Origin: Molossus alvarezi
Lineage: Eukaryota; Chordata; Mammalia; Chiroptera; Molossidae
Length of the DNA: 64,000 nt
NCBI GenBank assembly: GCA_037176705.1
Contig: CM073893.1
Location: 15,562,074 to 15,626,073, forward strand
Direction of reading: 5' to 3'
In this document: positions 22,431-34,180 of the stretch, piece after piece
Layout of the letters: each line of letters opens with the position of its first letter
How positions within the stretch are numbered: the first letter of the stretch is position 1
Notes under the pieces: model-generated
Database searches by the model: none
Told to the model about the DNA's origin: nothing
Seen by the model: the letters and a program-made list of their open reading frames with translations, nothing else
Position numbers and translations under genes: made by a program

Positions 22431-22739
22431 CCACTTCTGTTGTTTTGTAGTTGTTTGTACTCACAGATAAGCTATATTTAACTCTGCCTAAATTGAGAAA
22501 AAGACAAGAGTCAAATGAGAAACCAGTTTGACTTGATGGTGTAAAGTCTGAAATGTATTCAATGTTTCAAAGAAATGTAATTGTACTGCTTTCAAATTTG
22601 AATATATTACAACTCCCAATAACATGGAGAACAGGAAATATATTTTAAGGGTGCCATAAGTAAAAAAGAGAAAATTCAATATAAAAATGCAATTTGTAAT
22701 AAATAAGTTTTATTTCTGAAGTGCCCAGTATGTACTAAT

Positions 22740-23116
22740 CTTCCTGCTTCTATCCTTCCCTTTTTAAAATCTATCTGTAACACAGCAGCCAAAATCAACT
22801 TCTCTGTTCAAAACCTTCCAGTGGCTCCCCACATCATTCAAAGTAAAAACCAATGTCTTCACAATGCTCTACAAGGCCTTATATAATCTGCCCACCCACC
22901 CCCTCCTCGTTTATTTTTACATTTAATTCCTTAACTCCCTCCCTCCTATTCACTCTTCACAGGCCTCACTGGACTCGACTGTCCCTTAGCAGTGCCAGGT
23001 ACTCCAGCCTCAGGACCTTTGCACTTGTGGTTTCCTCTGCCTGGAGTCCTCTTCTTCAAAGTCACATTTCCTTTATGATCTTCCTCAAATGCCACCTTAC
23101 CCAACCTTCCAATTTA
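22740..23116 (+). mobile_element. L2 remnant, part 1
   Basis: L2 words: AACCTTCCAGTGGCTCCCCACATC, CTCTACAAGGCCTTATATAATCTG, CCTTTGCACTTGTGGTTTCCTCTGCCTGGA. It continues at 23443-23600 and 24169-24215 after a SINE and an LTR insertion. Confidence 0.8.
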
Positions 23117-23129
23117 AAATTTAACTTCT

Positions 23130-23428
23130 GCCCTGGCTTGTTTGGTTAAGTGGTTAGAGCATTGACCTCCAGATCAAAGGGTCAAGGGTTCAATTCCTGG
23201 TCAAAGGCATGAACCTGGGTTCAATCACCAACCCTGATCTGGGTCCTTGCAGGAAGCAACCAATTGATGTGTCTCTCCCACATCTATGTCTCTCTCTCTC
23301 TCTCTCTCTCCCTCCCTCCTTCTTCCCCCCTTCCTTCCTCTCTATCTTAAAAAAAAAAAAAAATCAATGAAAAAATATCCTTGGGTAAGGATTAACAAAC
23401 AAATAAGAAAAATAAAATAAAATAAAAT
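23130..23428 (+). mobile_element. VES-type SINE
   Basis: GCCCTGGCTTGTTTGGTTAAGTGG..TATCCTTGGGTAAGGATTAAC plus (AATAA)n tail. The target duplication AAAATTTAACTTCT is exact at 23116-23129 and 23429-23442. Confidence 0.95.
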
Positions 23429-23442
23429 AAAATTTAACTTCT

Positions 23443-23600
23443 CCATCCCACCACTTTTTGGTCTCCTTCTCTGCTGTTTTCTGTATATTTATTGATTTGT
23501 TTTGCTTACATCTTACCCCACCTTCCCTGCAATATAAACTCCACAAGACAGGGGTTTTTGTGTTTTGTTCATTGCTGCATCATTAATCTTAGCATAGTAG
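23443..23600 (+). mobile_element. L2 remnant, part 2
   Basis: L2 3' end, with ATAAACTCCACAAGACAGGGGTTTTTGTG..CATTGCTGCATCATTAATCTTAGCATAG. Broken by the LTR that follows. Confidence 0.7.
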
Positions 23601-24168
23601 TGATGCTGAGCAGCCCATACTGGGAGGCCAAGGGAGGCCTCCACCAGACACTGATATTGGGGTCCAGGTTCTTGTTACCATACAAGAAAGGTTTCAAGAG
23701 TGAGGCAAGAAGATTTAGCAAAGCACAGATTTATTGCAGTGAAAGTACTCATGCGCGCTCAAGAAGTGAGGGGGGCAACTTGGGAGAACCTTGAGACCCC
23801 ATGGCGTCTGGGTGGAAGGCTTTTATTAAAGGTGGGCAGAAAGGGGACAGGGTGGTCCTCCGATTCGGCTTCTGTTGCAGGTGGTGTGACTGCCCACGTG
23901 GCTCTTCTTCCCACCAGTCCTGCCCCGAACTGTCCCACGATTCAGGGGGCGGAGTGGTCTGAACCCCGATGCAAATTTATTATAAAGATACTATGAAGTC
24001 CCTGTTGGTTGCTTTTAGGTCAACACGGCTACAGAATCTGGTTGAAACCAGTTTCTGTCTCAACTACAGGAAACTGGGGACTACAAGATCAGAGAGGTTC
24101 CAGCCAGGATGGAAAAGCAGAAGGTAGAGCTTGAGACCTTTGCTCCCTATTCTAACCTTTCTGCCTCA
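23601..24168 (-). mobile_element. Solo gammaretrovirus-type LTR
   Basis: On the minus strand this reads TGAGGCAGAAAGG ... GCTCAGCATCA, with a TATA-like TTTATAATAAA in U3, further TTTAATAAAAGCC, and a polyadenylation signal AATAAA (+ 23730-23735) followed by CTGTGCTTTGC as in class I ERV R regions. About 568 bp. No internal ERV sequence flanks it, so it is a solo LTR. It sits inside L2. ATAG at 23594-23597 and 24172-24175 may be the target duplication, but the ends do not then coincide with TG..CA, so the edges are uncertain by several bases. Confidence 0.75.
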
Positions 24169-24215
24169 GGGATAGCACTGGTCCGTGGTTGAGTGGATGA
24201 ATGAATTCATGAATA

Positions 24216-25357
24216 GTGACAGGTGATTTTACATTGACATCTTTCCGAGCAAGCCCGATTTTCATAGTATATCACTAAATGGTAGCCATCATTATAATTA
24301 CCTATTTTTATATTTAACAATTGCTGTTCTCTGAAATTAAAAATAGACTGAAAACACCTTTATGTTCTCAAAGCTGGAATTTGAAAAACACTATTTTAGT
24401 GTGTGAATGTCCTTTAAAGCATCTTTCATAAGAATGAGATTCAGAGGACGTTGTTCTTAACTTCTTACTCAATAGGACTGACATATATTACTTATGAAGG
24501 GAAATGAAGGGAAAGAAATTATGAATTTTCACCTAAGTTTAAGTTGGCTTTTCCTAATTTTAGCATTAATTTTCCAAACCTTAAAAATGATTTTTAAAGT
24601 TGTCCAAATGGTGCGTGACAGCAGAAGTGTGGGCCTGGCTGTCCGCGCGTCTGCTTCGTTGGAGACAAGGGGCCGCCCCTGATTTCTGGTTTCCACTACA
24701 GCCGACCAGTGCACGGAGGCTGTGAGAACCAAGGTCTGGTCCCAGGCTGTAGCTTAATTTAATAGTGTATTTGAAAAAGAAAAGTTGATTCATTCCAAAA
24801 CCCCAGGGGAGGGAGGGGTGATTGTACACCGTTTGGAAGGGGCAAGGAAGCCTACCACGAGCCACTGCAGCAGCCTGAGCCCAAAGTCTTGTCTAAACTT
24901 GATTAGATGTTGGCTGTTTTCCAGAATGATTTTAGCTGAAGAAAGACTGCTAGATTCAAAACGCCTTTCCCTCTGCTCTGATTTGGGGAGTGGGATGTGG
25001 TAACCATATTAATTTTGATAATTTCAGATAATATGAAGTATTTGCATGAAAGATGACCCCAAGGTTTTTATAATTGTGGTTTTTCTCAAAGCATTACAGG
25101 TGATTGTCATTTTTTCATGTCCAGAACCCTGGGCAAATTTTTATGGAAGAAGGAAGAGACTTAAAAAACAAAAGTAGAAACTAAATAAATTTTTTTAAAA
25201 ATAGAAACTAAGACTGAAGACATATACAGCCCTCTAAGTAGGTAAAGTAGACAGCTGCTGTGGGCAAAACCTCAAAACCCCGCCCACCTGTTGCTTGTTG
25301 AAGCCTAATACTTTGAAAATCAGTGATTCATTATCATGGATTAAGACTGCATCTACT
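24216..25357. other. Intergenic; nothing recognised
   Basis: No gene or named repeat. 24600-24760 is GC-richer with three CpGs in GTCCGCGCGTCTG but has no coding frame of note. Confidence 0.4.
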
Positions 25358-25575
25358 GCCCTGGCTGGTTTGGCTCAGCGGTTAGAGCATGTCAGCCTGC
25401 AGTCCACAGAGACTCAGGTTCGGTTCCCACTAAGGGCACATACCTCAATGTGTCCCTTTCACGTCGATGTTTCTCACTCTCTCTCTCACTTCCTCTCTCT
25501 CTCCCACTCTATCTGAACAAAAATGGAAAAATGTACAAAAATGGAAAAATGTCCTCTGTTGAGGATAAAAAAAAG
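25358..25575 (+). mobile_element. VES-type SINE, first of a tandem pair
   Basis: GCCCTGGCTGGTTTGGCTCAGCGG..TGTCCTCTGTTGAGGATAAAAAAAAG with an internal duplication of GGAAAAATGTAC. AGACTGCATCTACT precedes it (25344-25357). Confidence 0.93.
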
Positions 25576-25585
25576 AGACTGCATT

Positions 25586-25834
25586 GCCCTGTTGGTTTGG
25601 CTCAGCGGTTAGAGCGTCAGCCTGCGGTCCAGAGAGACCAGGGTTCGATTCCCCCTAAGGGCACATACCTTGGTTGCAGTTTGTCCCTGGCCCTGGTTGG
25701 ATCGTGTGGCCTGGTTGGGTCATGTGGGTGGCAACCACTCGATGTGTCCCTTTCACGTCGATGTTTCTCTCTCTCTCCCTCCCACTCTATCTGAACAAAA
25801 TATCGAAAAATGTCCTCGGGTGAGAATCAAAAAA
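25586..25834 (+). mobile_element. VES-type SINE, second of a tandem pair
   Basis: GCCCTGTTGGTTTGGCTCAGCGG..TCCTCGGGTGAGAATCAAAAAA, with a short internal duplication (TGGTTGGATCGTGTGGCC / CTGGTTGGGTCATGTGGG). AGACTGCAT lies between the two SINEs (25576-25584) and the full AGACTGCATCTACT follows (25835-25848). The order implied is first SINE, then insertion of this one into its right target duplication. Confidence 0.93.
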
Positions 25835-25848
25835 AGACTGCATCTACT

Positions 25849-27260
25849 GAAATACTGAGTCTTACTCAGGATCACACATTAAACTCTCTGGGACATTTTT
25901 ACCCTAATGTTAATGGCCTCGCTGTCCCCAGGTTAGTAGGCTTTCCCAAATTGGTGGAGACGAAGCAATTGAATTGGGGCAGTGGGTGACACCCTTGGAG
26001 GAGCCCATCGAAGATCATCAGAGGGTGGAGAAGTGGAGGGAAGGGAATCTAAAACCTTTTCTCACTGTAGGAACCATTTTAAAACATTCTTACTAAAGTC
26101 TACGTTCCCTGCGTATTGGAGGAACATAGGTTGACATGGTAATGTTGTCTAAAGAAAGTTCATACATTTGTACATTCGTGTGTCAGGTAGCCCTAAACCA
26201 CAGTGGGGGTTATCATAGCAATTAATCCACCAATGTTAGCCAAACTGCTTGCTTACTTTGATTGATATCCATTGATCCTCCACAACAACCAGAGATATTA
26301 TAATGTCTTTGTCCCTTTAAAAGGTAGTCTATAAAATACTTCTAATGCGGGGGAATTAATCTTTTTCCCACACAGTTTTATAGAGTAGTACAACTTAGGC
26401 TGCTGTGTAAAAATGACACCAGTCCTACAGCTAGTGTCTGCCAGGCTCTTTGGACTAGTGCCACTGGCTCCATAGTTACCTCACCGAGATAAGTGATGTT
26501 TTGTTTTATTTCTCACCATTTAACTTAGTTATTTCCTTTTTTGTAACTTTCAAAACAATTTAGTACCTAAGAAGGGGAAACTATTTTATAAAGTTTGGCT
26601 TATTTTGCCATTTTAAAATGATGATTTGTAGTATGGTGTATGTTTTTGCTTCTCAACACTATGACATGGCCATTCAAAAAGTCCTCTTGTAAAGATCACT
26701 AGGTTTTCTCATCATCATTAATTTCTTTACCATACACTGTGCACATGTTATGTAGCAGACACTGGGCTGGGCACTAAGGCAACAGAGCTGAGACCCACTG
26801 TCCTGCCCTCAGGGTGCACAGTCCAGTCACTGCTCAGACAGACAGATGACCACCTCCTGAGAACGTGACATGGGTTTGTACAGGGGCTGCTGAAGCTTCC
26901 TCGCCCACACAAAGGCATTGCAAAAGCTTTTCTATGTGGATGTAGTGTCGGAGCTGAGAATTTTAGAGATGTGAACAACAGTAGGAATCAACCAGAAGAG
27001 GGGCAGCTAGTGTCCTAGGCAGAGGAAACAGTGTGTGCAAAGAAACGGGAGAATAATTCCCATTGGTTTTCACCTGTCGAGGACAGGGCCCAATTCCCAC
27101 TCATCACTGGATCTCCGGTATCTGTCAAGTGTGCTGCAGTATTCATAAATACTAGTTGAACTAAATGAACTGAACTGCACATATTTATTGCTGTTGTCTA
27201 GATGCTGGTGATTGGGTAGTGGCCAAAACAGAGTTCCTATTTTATAGTGGTGCTTATGTT
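25849..27260. other. Intergenic; old unassigned repeats
   Basis: No gene. 26740-26830 resembles an old mammalian repeat (ACTGGGCTGGGCACTAAGGCAACAGAGC) that I do not name. Confidence 0.4.
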
Positions 27261-27269
27261 CTAAATAAG

Positions 27270-27400
27270 CATTAGTGTGAGCCAACATTTACTAAGCATG
27301 TCCTCCTGCCAGGCAGTGTCCAAGAGCGTGATGTATTCTTTCATTTGATTTTCACAACAAGCCTTGACTAGGTACTATAATATTATCCCAATGTTTGGCA
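27270..27400 (-). mobile_element. MIR remnant
   Basis: Reverse MIR: CCAACATTTACTAAGCATGTCCTCCTGCCAGGCAGTG..CAACAAGCCTTGACTAGGTACTATAATATTATCCC. Confidence 0.65.
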
Positions 27401-27469
27401 CACTCGTAAGAATAATGAACATTTTGAAAAGCCACAATAGGGTTAAAACTAAAGATAAAATGGTCTTTG

Positions 27470-27770
27470 AAAAAGGTAAAGAGGAGATAATGATCATATA
27501 TCAAAATGCGTTATAATACTATACTAATTAAAAATATAGACATGGTGCCTATGATTAGTAATACTGTATTGTACATGTGAAAGTCAAGAGAGTAGATCTT
27601 GAAAGCTCTCATCACAAGAAAAAAATTGTAACGATGTGTGGTGATATTAACTAGTTAGTGTAGTGATTTCACGATATATACAAATATTAAATCATTATGT
27701 TATAATCTGAAACTAATATAATGTTGTATATCAATCATATCTCAATTTTAAAAAACAAGGAAAAAATATA
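27470..27770 (+). mobile_element. Ancient L1 3' UTR remnant
   Basis: GAGAGTAGATCTTGAAAGCTCTCATCACAAG..ATCATTATGTTATAATCTGAAACTAATATAATG..ATATCTCAATTTTAAAAAAC is a widely seen old L1 3' end. Confidence 0.7.
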
Positions 27771-28116
27771 TAGAGAATATAAGAACATGTTTAGATCCTT
27801 CTGCCGCCACTTTCCTCCTCTGCCAGATTCGAGCAACAATAGAAAAGAATTCCCATTCAGATACAAAGAATTATAAACAAATATATACAACGTCTGCTGC
27901 TGCTCCCTCACTTAGTCTTTCCCAGGTGCTCCAACCCTGAAGGCAGCTGCCCTCACATCAGATCCAGAAGCAGTGAGAGGGAGCTGGCTAATGTTTTAAG
28001 AAAAATACTGACAAACTGATTCCAACTTTTTTTAGTATAGAGAGAACTTTAAAATGTCATATAAATGAAATAAACATATTTTTGTTATTTGATTTGAGTA
28101 CTGAAATTCATATATA

Positions 28117-28458
28117 CAATGTGGGACAAAAGTAGACTTGCAGTTGTTTGTATGGAAAATAATACAAAAATGTCCGACCGGTGTGGCTCAGTGATTGAGC
28201 ATCGACCCATGCACCAAGAGGTTGCTGGTTCGATTCCTGGTCAGGGCACATGCCCAGGTTGTGGGCCAGATCCCCAGTGGGGGCATGTAGAGGCGGCCAG
28301 TCGATGTTCTCTCTCATTGATGTTTCAATCTCTCTCTCTAAAATCAATAAAGGAAAAAAAAATTTTTTAAAGAAATAGTACAAAAATTAATAAGTAATAA
28401 TATGAGAAAAAACACTGTTCGTGTACTCACAACTGTAAACCTCGTTTGGCCCACCCTG
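28117..28458. mobile_element. Mariner-type MITE, split by a SINE
   Basis: The left end CAATGTGGGACAAAAGTAG..GCAGTTGTTTGTA and the right end, read in reverse, CAGGGTGGGCCAAACGAGG..ACAGTTGTGAGTA form imperfect terminal inverted repeats over about 35 bp. TA dinucleotides sit just outside each end (28115-28116, 28459-28460), the mark of Tc1/mariner insertion. Without the SINE the element is only about 135 bp, so it is non-autonomous. No transposase. Confidence 0.82.
28172..28378 (+). mobile_element. VES-type SINE (second subtype) inside the MITE
   Basis: GTCCGACCGGTGTGGCTCAGTG..GATCCCCAGTGGGGGCATG..AAATCAATAAAGG. The target duplication TACAAAAAT is exact at 28163-28171 and 28379-28387. Confidence 0.94.
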
Positions 28459-29621
28459 TATGTCGTGTGTACGCCACCAGACTGGAAGCTGATCCGTGAA
28501 AGGCTAGGCTCTTCAATGCTCGGTAACTTGCAAGGATCTGAGACAGAGGGTCTAGAAGTTAAGTCCCTCTCTCTCTACCAAACTTGTCCTGACATTTTAA
28601 AATTATAAACTTAATATAAAAATTATAGATTTTAAATTAATTAATTAAAATAGTGACTTAATTTACTACGCTTCGGCTATATTCCCCTCACTCAGGACTA
28701 GCTGAAAACTGATGTGCCCCAAGCACACCGCAGGTGCTGCAGCTCCCGGTCCAGAGTCCACAATGACGTGAACATCTCGACAAGGTGAGTCACATGAATT
28801 TTTTGGTTTTCCATTGCATATAAATGTGAAGTTTATTTTATACTGTAGTATATTAAGGGTGTAACAACATTATGTCTGAAAAAACAATGTACATACCTTA
28901 ATTAAAAATACTTTATTGTTTAAAAATGCTAACCATCACCTGAGCCTGTTAGAAAAATGGTGCCAGTTGACATGTTGGAGGCAGGGTTGTTATAAAATTT
29001 GTAAAGAAAAACCGCAATGTCGGTGAAACACAGCGGAGTTACGTGCGATGAAACGTGGTGTATTCAGAAGCGCCTAACAAGGAAAGATAGCTGTTAGCAG
29101 CTTCGTGAAGGACGGATTAGAAAGGAACAAAGCTGGAGTCAGGGTGACTGGCCCGGGTTGGAGATGACAAAGCAGTAGATGAGGAAAGAAAGAGACAAAT
29201 TTAAGAGATTTAAAAAACAGACGTGATAAGATTTTACTAATTAAACATAGAAGACAAAGGAGAGGATTTGAATGAGGACCTAGAATAATAGTCAGATTTC
29301 CAGCTTGTGTAGTTGCGTAGATTACGGTATCATCCAATAAGGTAAGAGCCCAGGAGGAGCAGGTATGAGGGAAGACAAAGACTTGGACTTAGGACACGTT
29401 GAATAGGATAAGCCTGTGCGACCACCAGTGGAAGTGTCCATAAGAGAGTTACTGTCCGAGGGGGCAGAAGAGCTCGGGGATGTCTGAGATATCTAGGCAG
29501 ATATTTTAGGGAATCATCAGAATATAGGTGGAAGCTGGAGCTATGGATTGGTTGGGATCGCCAAGGGAAACTGTAAATGAAAAGCGCTGTAGAGAATATA
29601 AGCATTTAAAGGTTAGGAAAG

Positions 29622-29834
29622 GCCTGGCCAGTATGGCTCAGTGGTTGAGTGTTGACCCATGCACCAAGAAGTTGCCGGTTCGATTCCCAGTCAGGGCACA
29701 TGCCAGATTATGGGCCCAATCCCCAGTGTGGGGCATGCAGGAGGTGGCCAATCGATGTTCTCTCTCATTGATATTTCTGTGTTTCTCCCTCTCCCTTCCA
29801 CTCTTTCTAAAATCAATAAAGAAAAAAAGTTTAT
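29622..29834 (+). mobile_element. VES-type SINE (second subtype)
   Basis: GCCTGGCCAGTATGGCTCAGTGG..TCTAAAATCAATAAAG. The target duplication AAAGGTTAGGAAAG is exact at 29608-29621 and 29835-29848. Confidence 0.95.
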
Positions 29835-30143
29835 AAAGGTTAGGAAAGAAGACTGAGAAAAAATCATCAGAGGTAGTCAGGGACCAGGAGACAGGGATGT
29901 CACAGGTGCCAAAGAAGAGGAGAGGACTTGAGAAGGTGGCTAGTCAGTGGTCAGTGATACAGAAGTGGCAAGTATACTAAAGTCTAAGCATTCTGTATCA
30001 GATTGGGTGATAAGGGTGTCAGCTCTGCTTTCTACCGAGGTAGCTTGACTATTCAGGTGTGAATAGAAGCCAAAGTGAAGTGGGTTAAGGAGTGACTGGG
30101 AGGATAGTAAAGAAGCAGATATGGTTTAATAGACTAATCTTTT

Positions 30144-30387
30144 TTTTTAATTCTTCACCCAAGCATAGTTTTCTATATATCATCATATAGAGGGGGAGGG
30201 AGGGAGAGAGAACGACAGAGAGATACGTCGATGTGATAGAGCCACATCAACTGGTTGCCTCCCACACGACCTGACCAGAGCCAGGGATGAACCACAACCG
30301 AGGCATGTGCCCTTGACCAGAATCGATCCTGAGACTCATTGACCTGAGGGCTAAAGCTCTAACCGCTGAGCCAAACCGACCAGGGCT
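30144..30387 (-). mobile_element. VES-type SINE
   Basis: Minus-strand SINE ending AAACCGACCAGGGCT. ATAGACTAATCTTT (30129) and ATAGACTCATCTTT (30388) flank it. Confidence 0.92.
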
Positions 30388-30584
30388 ATAGACTCATCTT
30401 TGAAGAAGGTTGTCTGTGAGTTGAAAAAAGAGTGTTTGTGTAGAAGATAGAAGGCCTTTTTTCTTCTTACAAAGATGAAAGGGTTGAGCATGTTCATAAT
30501 CTAAGGGAAGGAAGCAGTAGAGAGGAAAGCATTTAGGATATAGCATATAGCATAGCACAGATAATGGAAAAGACTAAAGAATCA

Positions 30585-30836
30585 GCCCTGGCTCGTTTGT
30601 TCAGCGGTTATAGCCTCAGCCCACAGACAAAAGAGTCGCGGGTTCAATTCTGGTCATGGGCAAATACTTCAATTGTGATTCAGTCCCTGCCCCTGGTCCG
30701 GGTTGCGGTCGCTGCCCCTGGTGCGAGGCAGCCAGTTGATGTGTCTCTCTTACATTGATGTTTCTCTCTCTTTCTTTCTCCCTCCCACTCTATCTGAAAA
30801 TCAATAGAAAAATATCCTTGGGTGAGGATTTTAAAA
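30585..30836 (+). mobile_element. VES-type SINE
   Basis: GCCCTGGCTCGTTTGTTCAGCGG..TATCCTTGGGTGAGGATTTTAAA. AAAAGACTAAAGAATCA (30568-30584) recurs after it with one mismatch. Confidence 0.93.
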
Positions 30837-31137
30837 AAAGACTAAAGCATCAAAGGAAATAAGAAGGTTCATACCCAGAGTATGAACACCCTCTCTAATG
30901 AGGTGGAAGGAGAGAAGGATGGGTGCAAATGAAGATAAATTTCTAGTTGGATAGAGGGAGGGCAAGAGATTGAAGGAGTTCCCATCTGACGATGATTTGT
31001 GGAAAGGGGCCAGAAGGAGCGTGATAAAGGTTTGGAGGCACCGTTTAGACAATTAGGGTGGAGGTGGATGTTTAAGAACAAGTAGGATAACTGCACAGCA
31101 TTGTGCAAGCTCTGTCTGTGGTTGGCGATCATACATT

Positions 31138-31584
31138 TGTTGATGTAAGAAACATTCAAACCTCTAGAAAATTTTGTAAGAGTTTATTTGAACCAAACTG
31201 AAGACATGCCCAAAAGCAAGATCACAAATATTGCAGAGAATGACAGTTTTGCAGATTCTTGTATACATTTGGAATAAAGGAGGGAACAGGAAGATTACAT
31301 GAAGTGGGAGAAGGCAAGGTACAGGATAGTTTGCAAGGTTATTTGCTCCTTGAGGTGTTTAGCCTCAGGGGTCTGGAAAAGAGCATTATTCTAGCATCTC
31401 AAAGGTGTGTTAAATCTAGATGCACAAAAGCAATGGACAGGGGTAGCTTAAGGCAAAGATAAACCTTTTACTAAAGTTATGTGCCCAAGTCATGACTACT
31501 CATCATGACCTGTCTAGTTAGAAATTTATGATCAGATCACCCTGTGAGATTACTTGGGTCACTAGACTTGTCAGATTTGTTACA
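31138..31584 (-). mobile_element. ERV LTR, family B, left copy (3' LTR of an old provirus)
   Basis: It reads TGTTGATGTAAG..GTTACA on + (so TGTAACAAATCTGAC..CATCAACA on -). On the minus strand it has a TATACAAGAATC-like TATA region and an AATAAACTCTTAC polyadenylation signal (+ about 31172-31180). It aligns by eye with 35164-35896 and with the opposite-strand copy at 47132-47783. About 447 bp. Confidence 0.75.
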
Positions 31585-31982
31585 GAATCCCCTGTTCATC
31601 CACAGTTACCCCTTTTGGTCATAAATCAATTTGGAAAATGCATTGAAGACCAAACTTTTGATCAAGTAGTGTGTCTTACTGCCCTGAAGGGCTCATTCCT
31701 AGGAAGTCTCGGTATTGACATGGTCTCGTTGAAATGGTGGATCCCTGGGGATGGGGCAATACTTGACCATAGGATATGAGTTGGGGCCAAATTTTCCCAA
31801 AAGGGAAGGGGAGATAAATGGAGGGCAGTCCGGTTAATGGCCTTCATTGTGAAAAGCACTCTGGGTTATTTCTATCCTCTGAATAGTCATGACTTGAGTT
31901 TTGCCATCTGTCTCACTTTTCTGCATTTTGATTCTAACATAACATTTGCATAAGCCATAAAAACAGTATTAAAAGTTGTCTT

Positions 31983-32226
31983 ACCCTGGCTAAGGGATTT
32001 GGCTCAGGGGTTAGAGCATCAGTCCATGGACTGAAGGCTTGCGGGTTTGATTCCTGGTCAAGGGCAAGTACCTGAGTTGCAGGTTTGATCTCTAGGCCCA
32101 GTTGAGGTCGGGTGGTATGCAACCAATCAATGTGTCTCTCTCGCATCAACATTTCTCTCTCTCTCTTCTCTCTCTTCCTCTCTCCTCTCCACTCTCTCTC
32201 TAAAAAAAAAAAAAAAAAAAAAAAAA
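31983..32226 (+). mobile_element. VES-type SINE
   Basis: ACCCTGGCTAAGGGATTTGGCTCAGGGG..CTCTCTCTAAAAAA with a long A tail (32203-32226) and no GGTGAGGAT tail. Confidence 0.88.
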
Positions 32227-33050
32227 TTATATATTTTCAGTAGTCATAAACAGTTGGATGATATAGAAAAACCCAAAGAACAAGTATAACTATTATTATG
32301 AGTAATATTATTAGCAGACAGGTAAAGACAAACAGTTGGTTTCTGAGTTCAATACCAATTCATAGATACACAGGCCCTGTTGATGTCTGGGGATAGTTGT
32401 CTACATCTGATATTGGCGGCTTCTCATCCTCAAGGAGTCCTTGATGTCCATTGTGGGCAGAAGCAAGTGTCAGAGACAGGGGATAATGCCCTTTGTGGTT
32501 AGGTGCTGGATAAAGTCCCTTCCAGTAAGGTCGGAGAGTGTATTTGGTGTCCTCTCCAATAAACAAAATCTTCATGTAGCAGTCAATGATCTTTAAAGTC
32601 TTTGTCTCCAGAGATTTCGCTGTGAAAAGAAGTGATTAATTATTTGGCATTTTCTTGAAGTGACTTTATCAAACCTTGGTAATAGTGTAAGATATCTCCT
32701 CTTAATTAAATTTCTCTTTTGTAAGTAGAGAAAGAAAATCTTTTGAGGTATTCCAGGGGCCCTTCTGGAGCATAGTATAGTTATGTCTATCAGTTTTAAT
32801 TAGCTATATTGAGATGTTTAACCCTTAAAACCTCAATTTCTAATGAAAACAAAGAAGTCAAATTTATGAAGACATTTTTAGTCTCTAGAAACATTTCATA
32901 GAGATCAAAGTCAATTATTAACATGGACTTCTTTTTGTAATCTTTAGTAAAACATAAACATTATATTTACTGTCAGTAACTAAAAGGACGTATTTTTTTC
33001 CACTTAAAACAAAATACATAAACTAACTTTGATTTACTAATGATTTTTTG
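32227..33050. other. Presumed ERV family B interior; nothing recognised
   Basis: Part of the span between the two LTRs; no motif recognised. Confidence 0.35.
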
Positions 33051-33270
33051 TTAAATCCTCACCTGAGGATATGTTTTTATTGATTTTAAAGTGAGAAGAA
33101 CAGAGAGGGAGAGAGAGAGAAACATCAATGTGAGAGACAAACATTAGTCGGATGCCTCCCGACCTGGGATCAAACCTGGAACCTGAGTATGCGTCCTGAC
33201 CAGGAGTCCAACTTACCACCTTTTGGTGCACAGGACGATGCTCCAACCAACTGAGCCACCCAGCCAGAGT
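33051..33270 (-). mobile_element. VES-type SINE
   Basis: TTAAATCCTCACCTGAGGATATG..TGAGCCACCCAGCCAGAG; head somewhat diverged. Confidence 0.88.
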
Positions 33271-33501
33271 GCCTTTAAATTACTTTTAACAATATTATCA
33301 GAAGGTAGAAAATTGTCTCACATTTATAATATACATAGATACACACAGACAGACACATACAGAGGCCTTTTAGCCATGAGAAAAACTCACTAGTTTAAAA
33401 AAGAACACTTGAATCTAAATGTAGTTTTGGCAGTGGGGATTAGATCTGTCCAAGATAAGTCAAGTTCCAAATGACCTTCCTCCTTTTAATATAAGGACAA
33501 C

Positions 33502-33758
33502 TTTTTTTTTTTTTTTTTTTATCCTCACCCGAGGATATTCCTCCATTTTTTGTACAGATAGAGTGGGAGGGAGAGAGAGAAAGGGAGAGAGAGAGAGAAA
33601 CATCGACGTGAAGAGACACATCCAGTGGCTGCCACCGCACGACCAACCAGGGCCGGGGACAAACTTGCAACCGAAGTACGTGCCCTTAGCGGGAACCGAA
33701 CCCAGGTCTCTCCGGACCACAGGCCGACGCTCTAACCGCTGAGCCAAACTGGCCAGGG
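33502..33758 (-). mobile_element. VES-type SINE
   Basis: Full minus-strand SINE, (T)18 on + then ATCCTCACCCGAGGATATTCC..AAACTGGCCAGGGC. Nearly identical to the copy at 14029-14291, so recently active subtype. Confidence 0.93.
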
Positions 33759-33861
33759 CAGGAAAACTGTTTTTAATACCTCAAAGAATTGGGTTGCCAC
33801 CTAAATAATATTATAGGTTGATCCATTTATCTAAGTCCTCTTTTTGAAGCTTTAAGAGACT

Positions 33862-34072
33862 TTTTTTTTTTTTTTTTCAGATAGAGTAGGAGGGGGGGAA
33901 AGAGAGAGAAATGTCGACATGAAAGGGACACATCTAGCGGTTGCCACCTGCGCAACCCAACTAGGGCCTGGGACAAACTGCAACCAAGGTATGTGACCTT
34001 AGTGGGAACCGAACCCGGGTCTCTCTGGACCACAGGCCGATGCTCTAACTGCTGAGCCAAACTGGCCAGGGC
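33862..34072 (-). mobile_element. VES-type SINE lacking the terminal tail motif
   Basis: The poly-A (T on +, 33862-33877) joins directly to CAGATAGAGTAGGAGG, so the last ~30 nt including the GGTGAGGAT motif are absent. Head ends AAACTGGCCAGGGC. Confidence 0.9.
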
Positions 34073-34180
34073 AGGAGACCAGTTAAATATGCTATCCAAA
34101 AAAAATATATGCTATCCATTCATTCTGCCTAATTTTATAGTTGCCTTTTTCTAACTGTGCACACCAAAGATTGATTTAGC

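Larger units (their letters stand above)
29085..31110 (-). mobile_element. L2 remnant with nested SINEs
   Basis: Several blocks read as L2 in reverse (29085-29600, 29849-30128, 30402-30567, 30854-31110; for example GGGTTAAGGAGTGACTGGGAGG and GGATGTTTAAGAACAAGTAGG). Interrupted by three SINEs. Old, with no frame. Confidence 0.5.
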
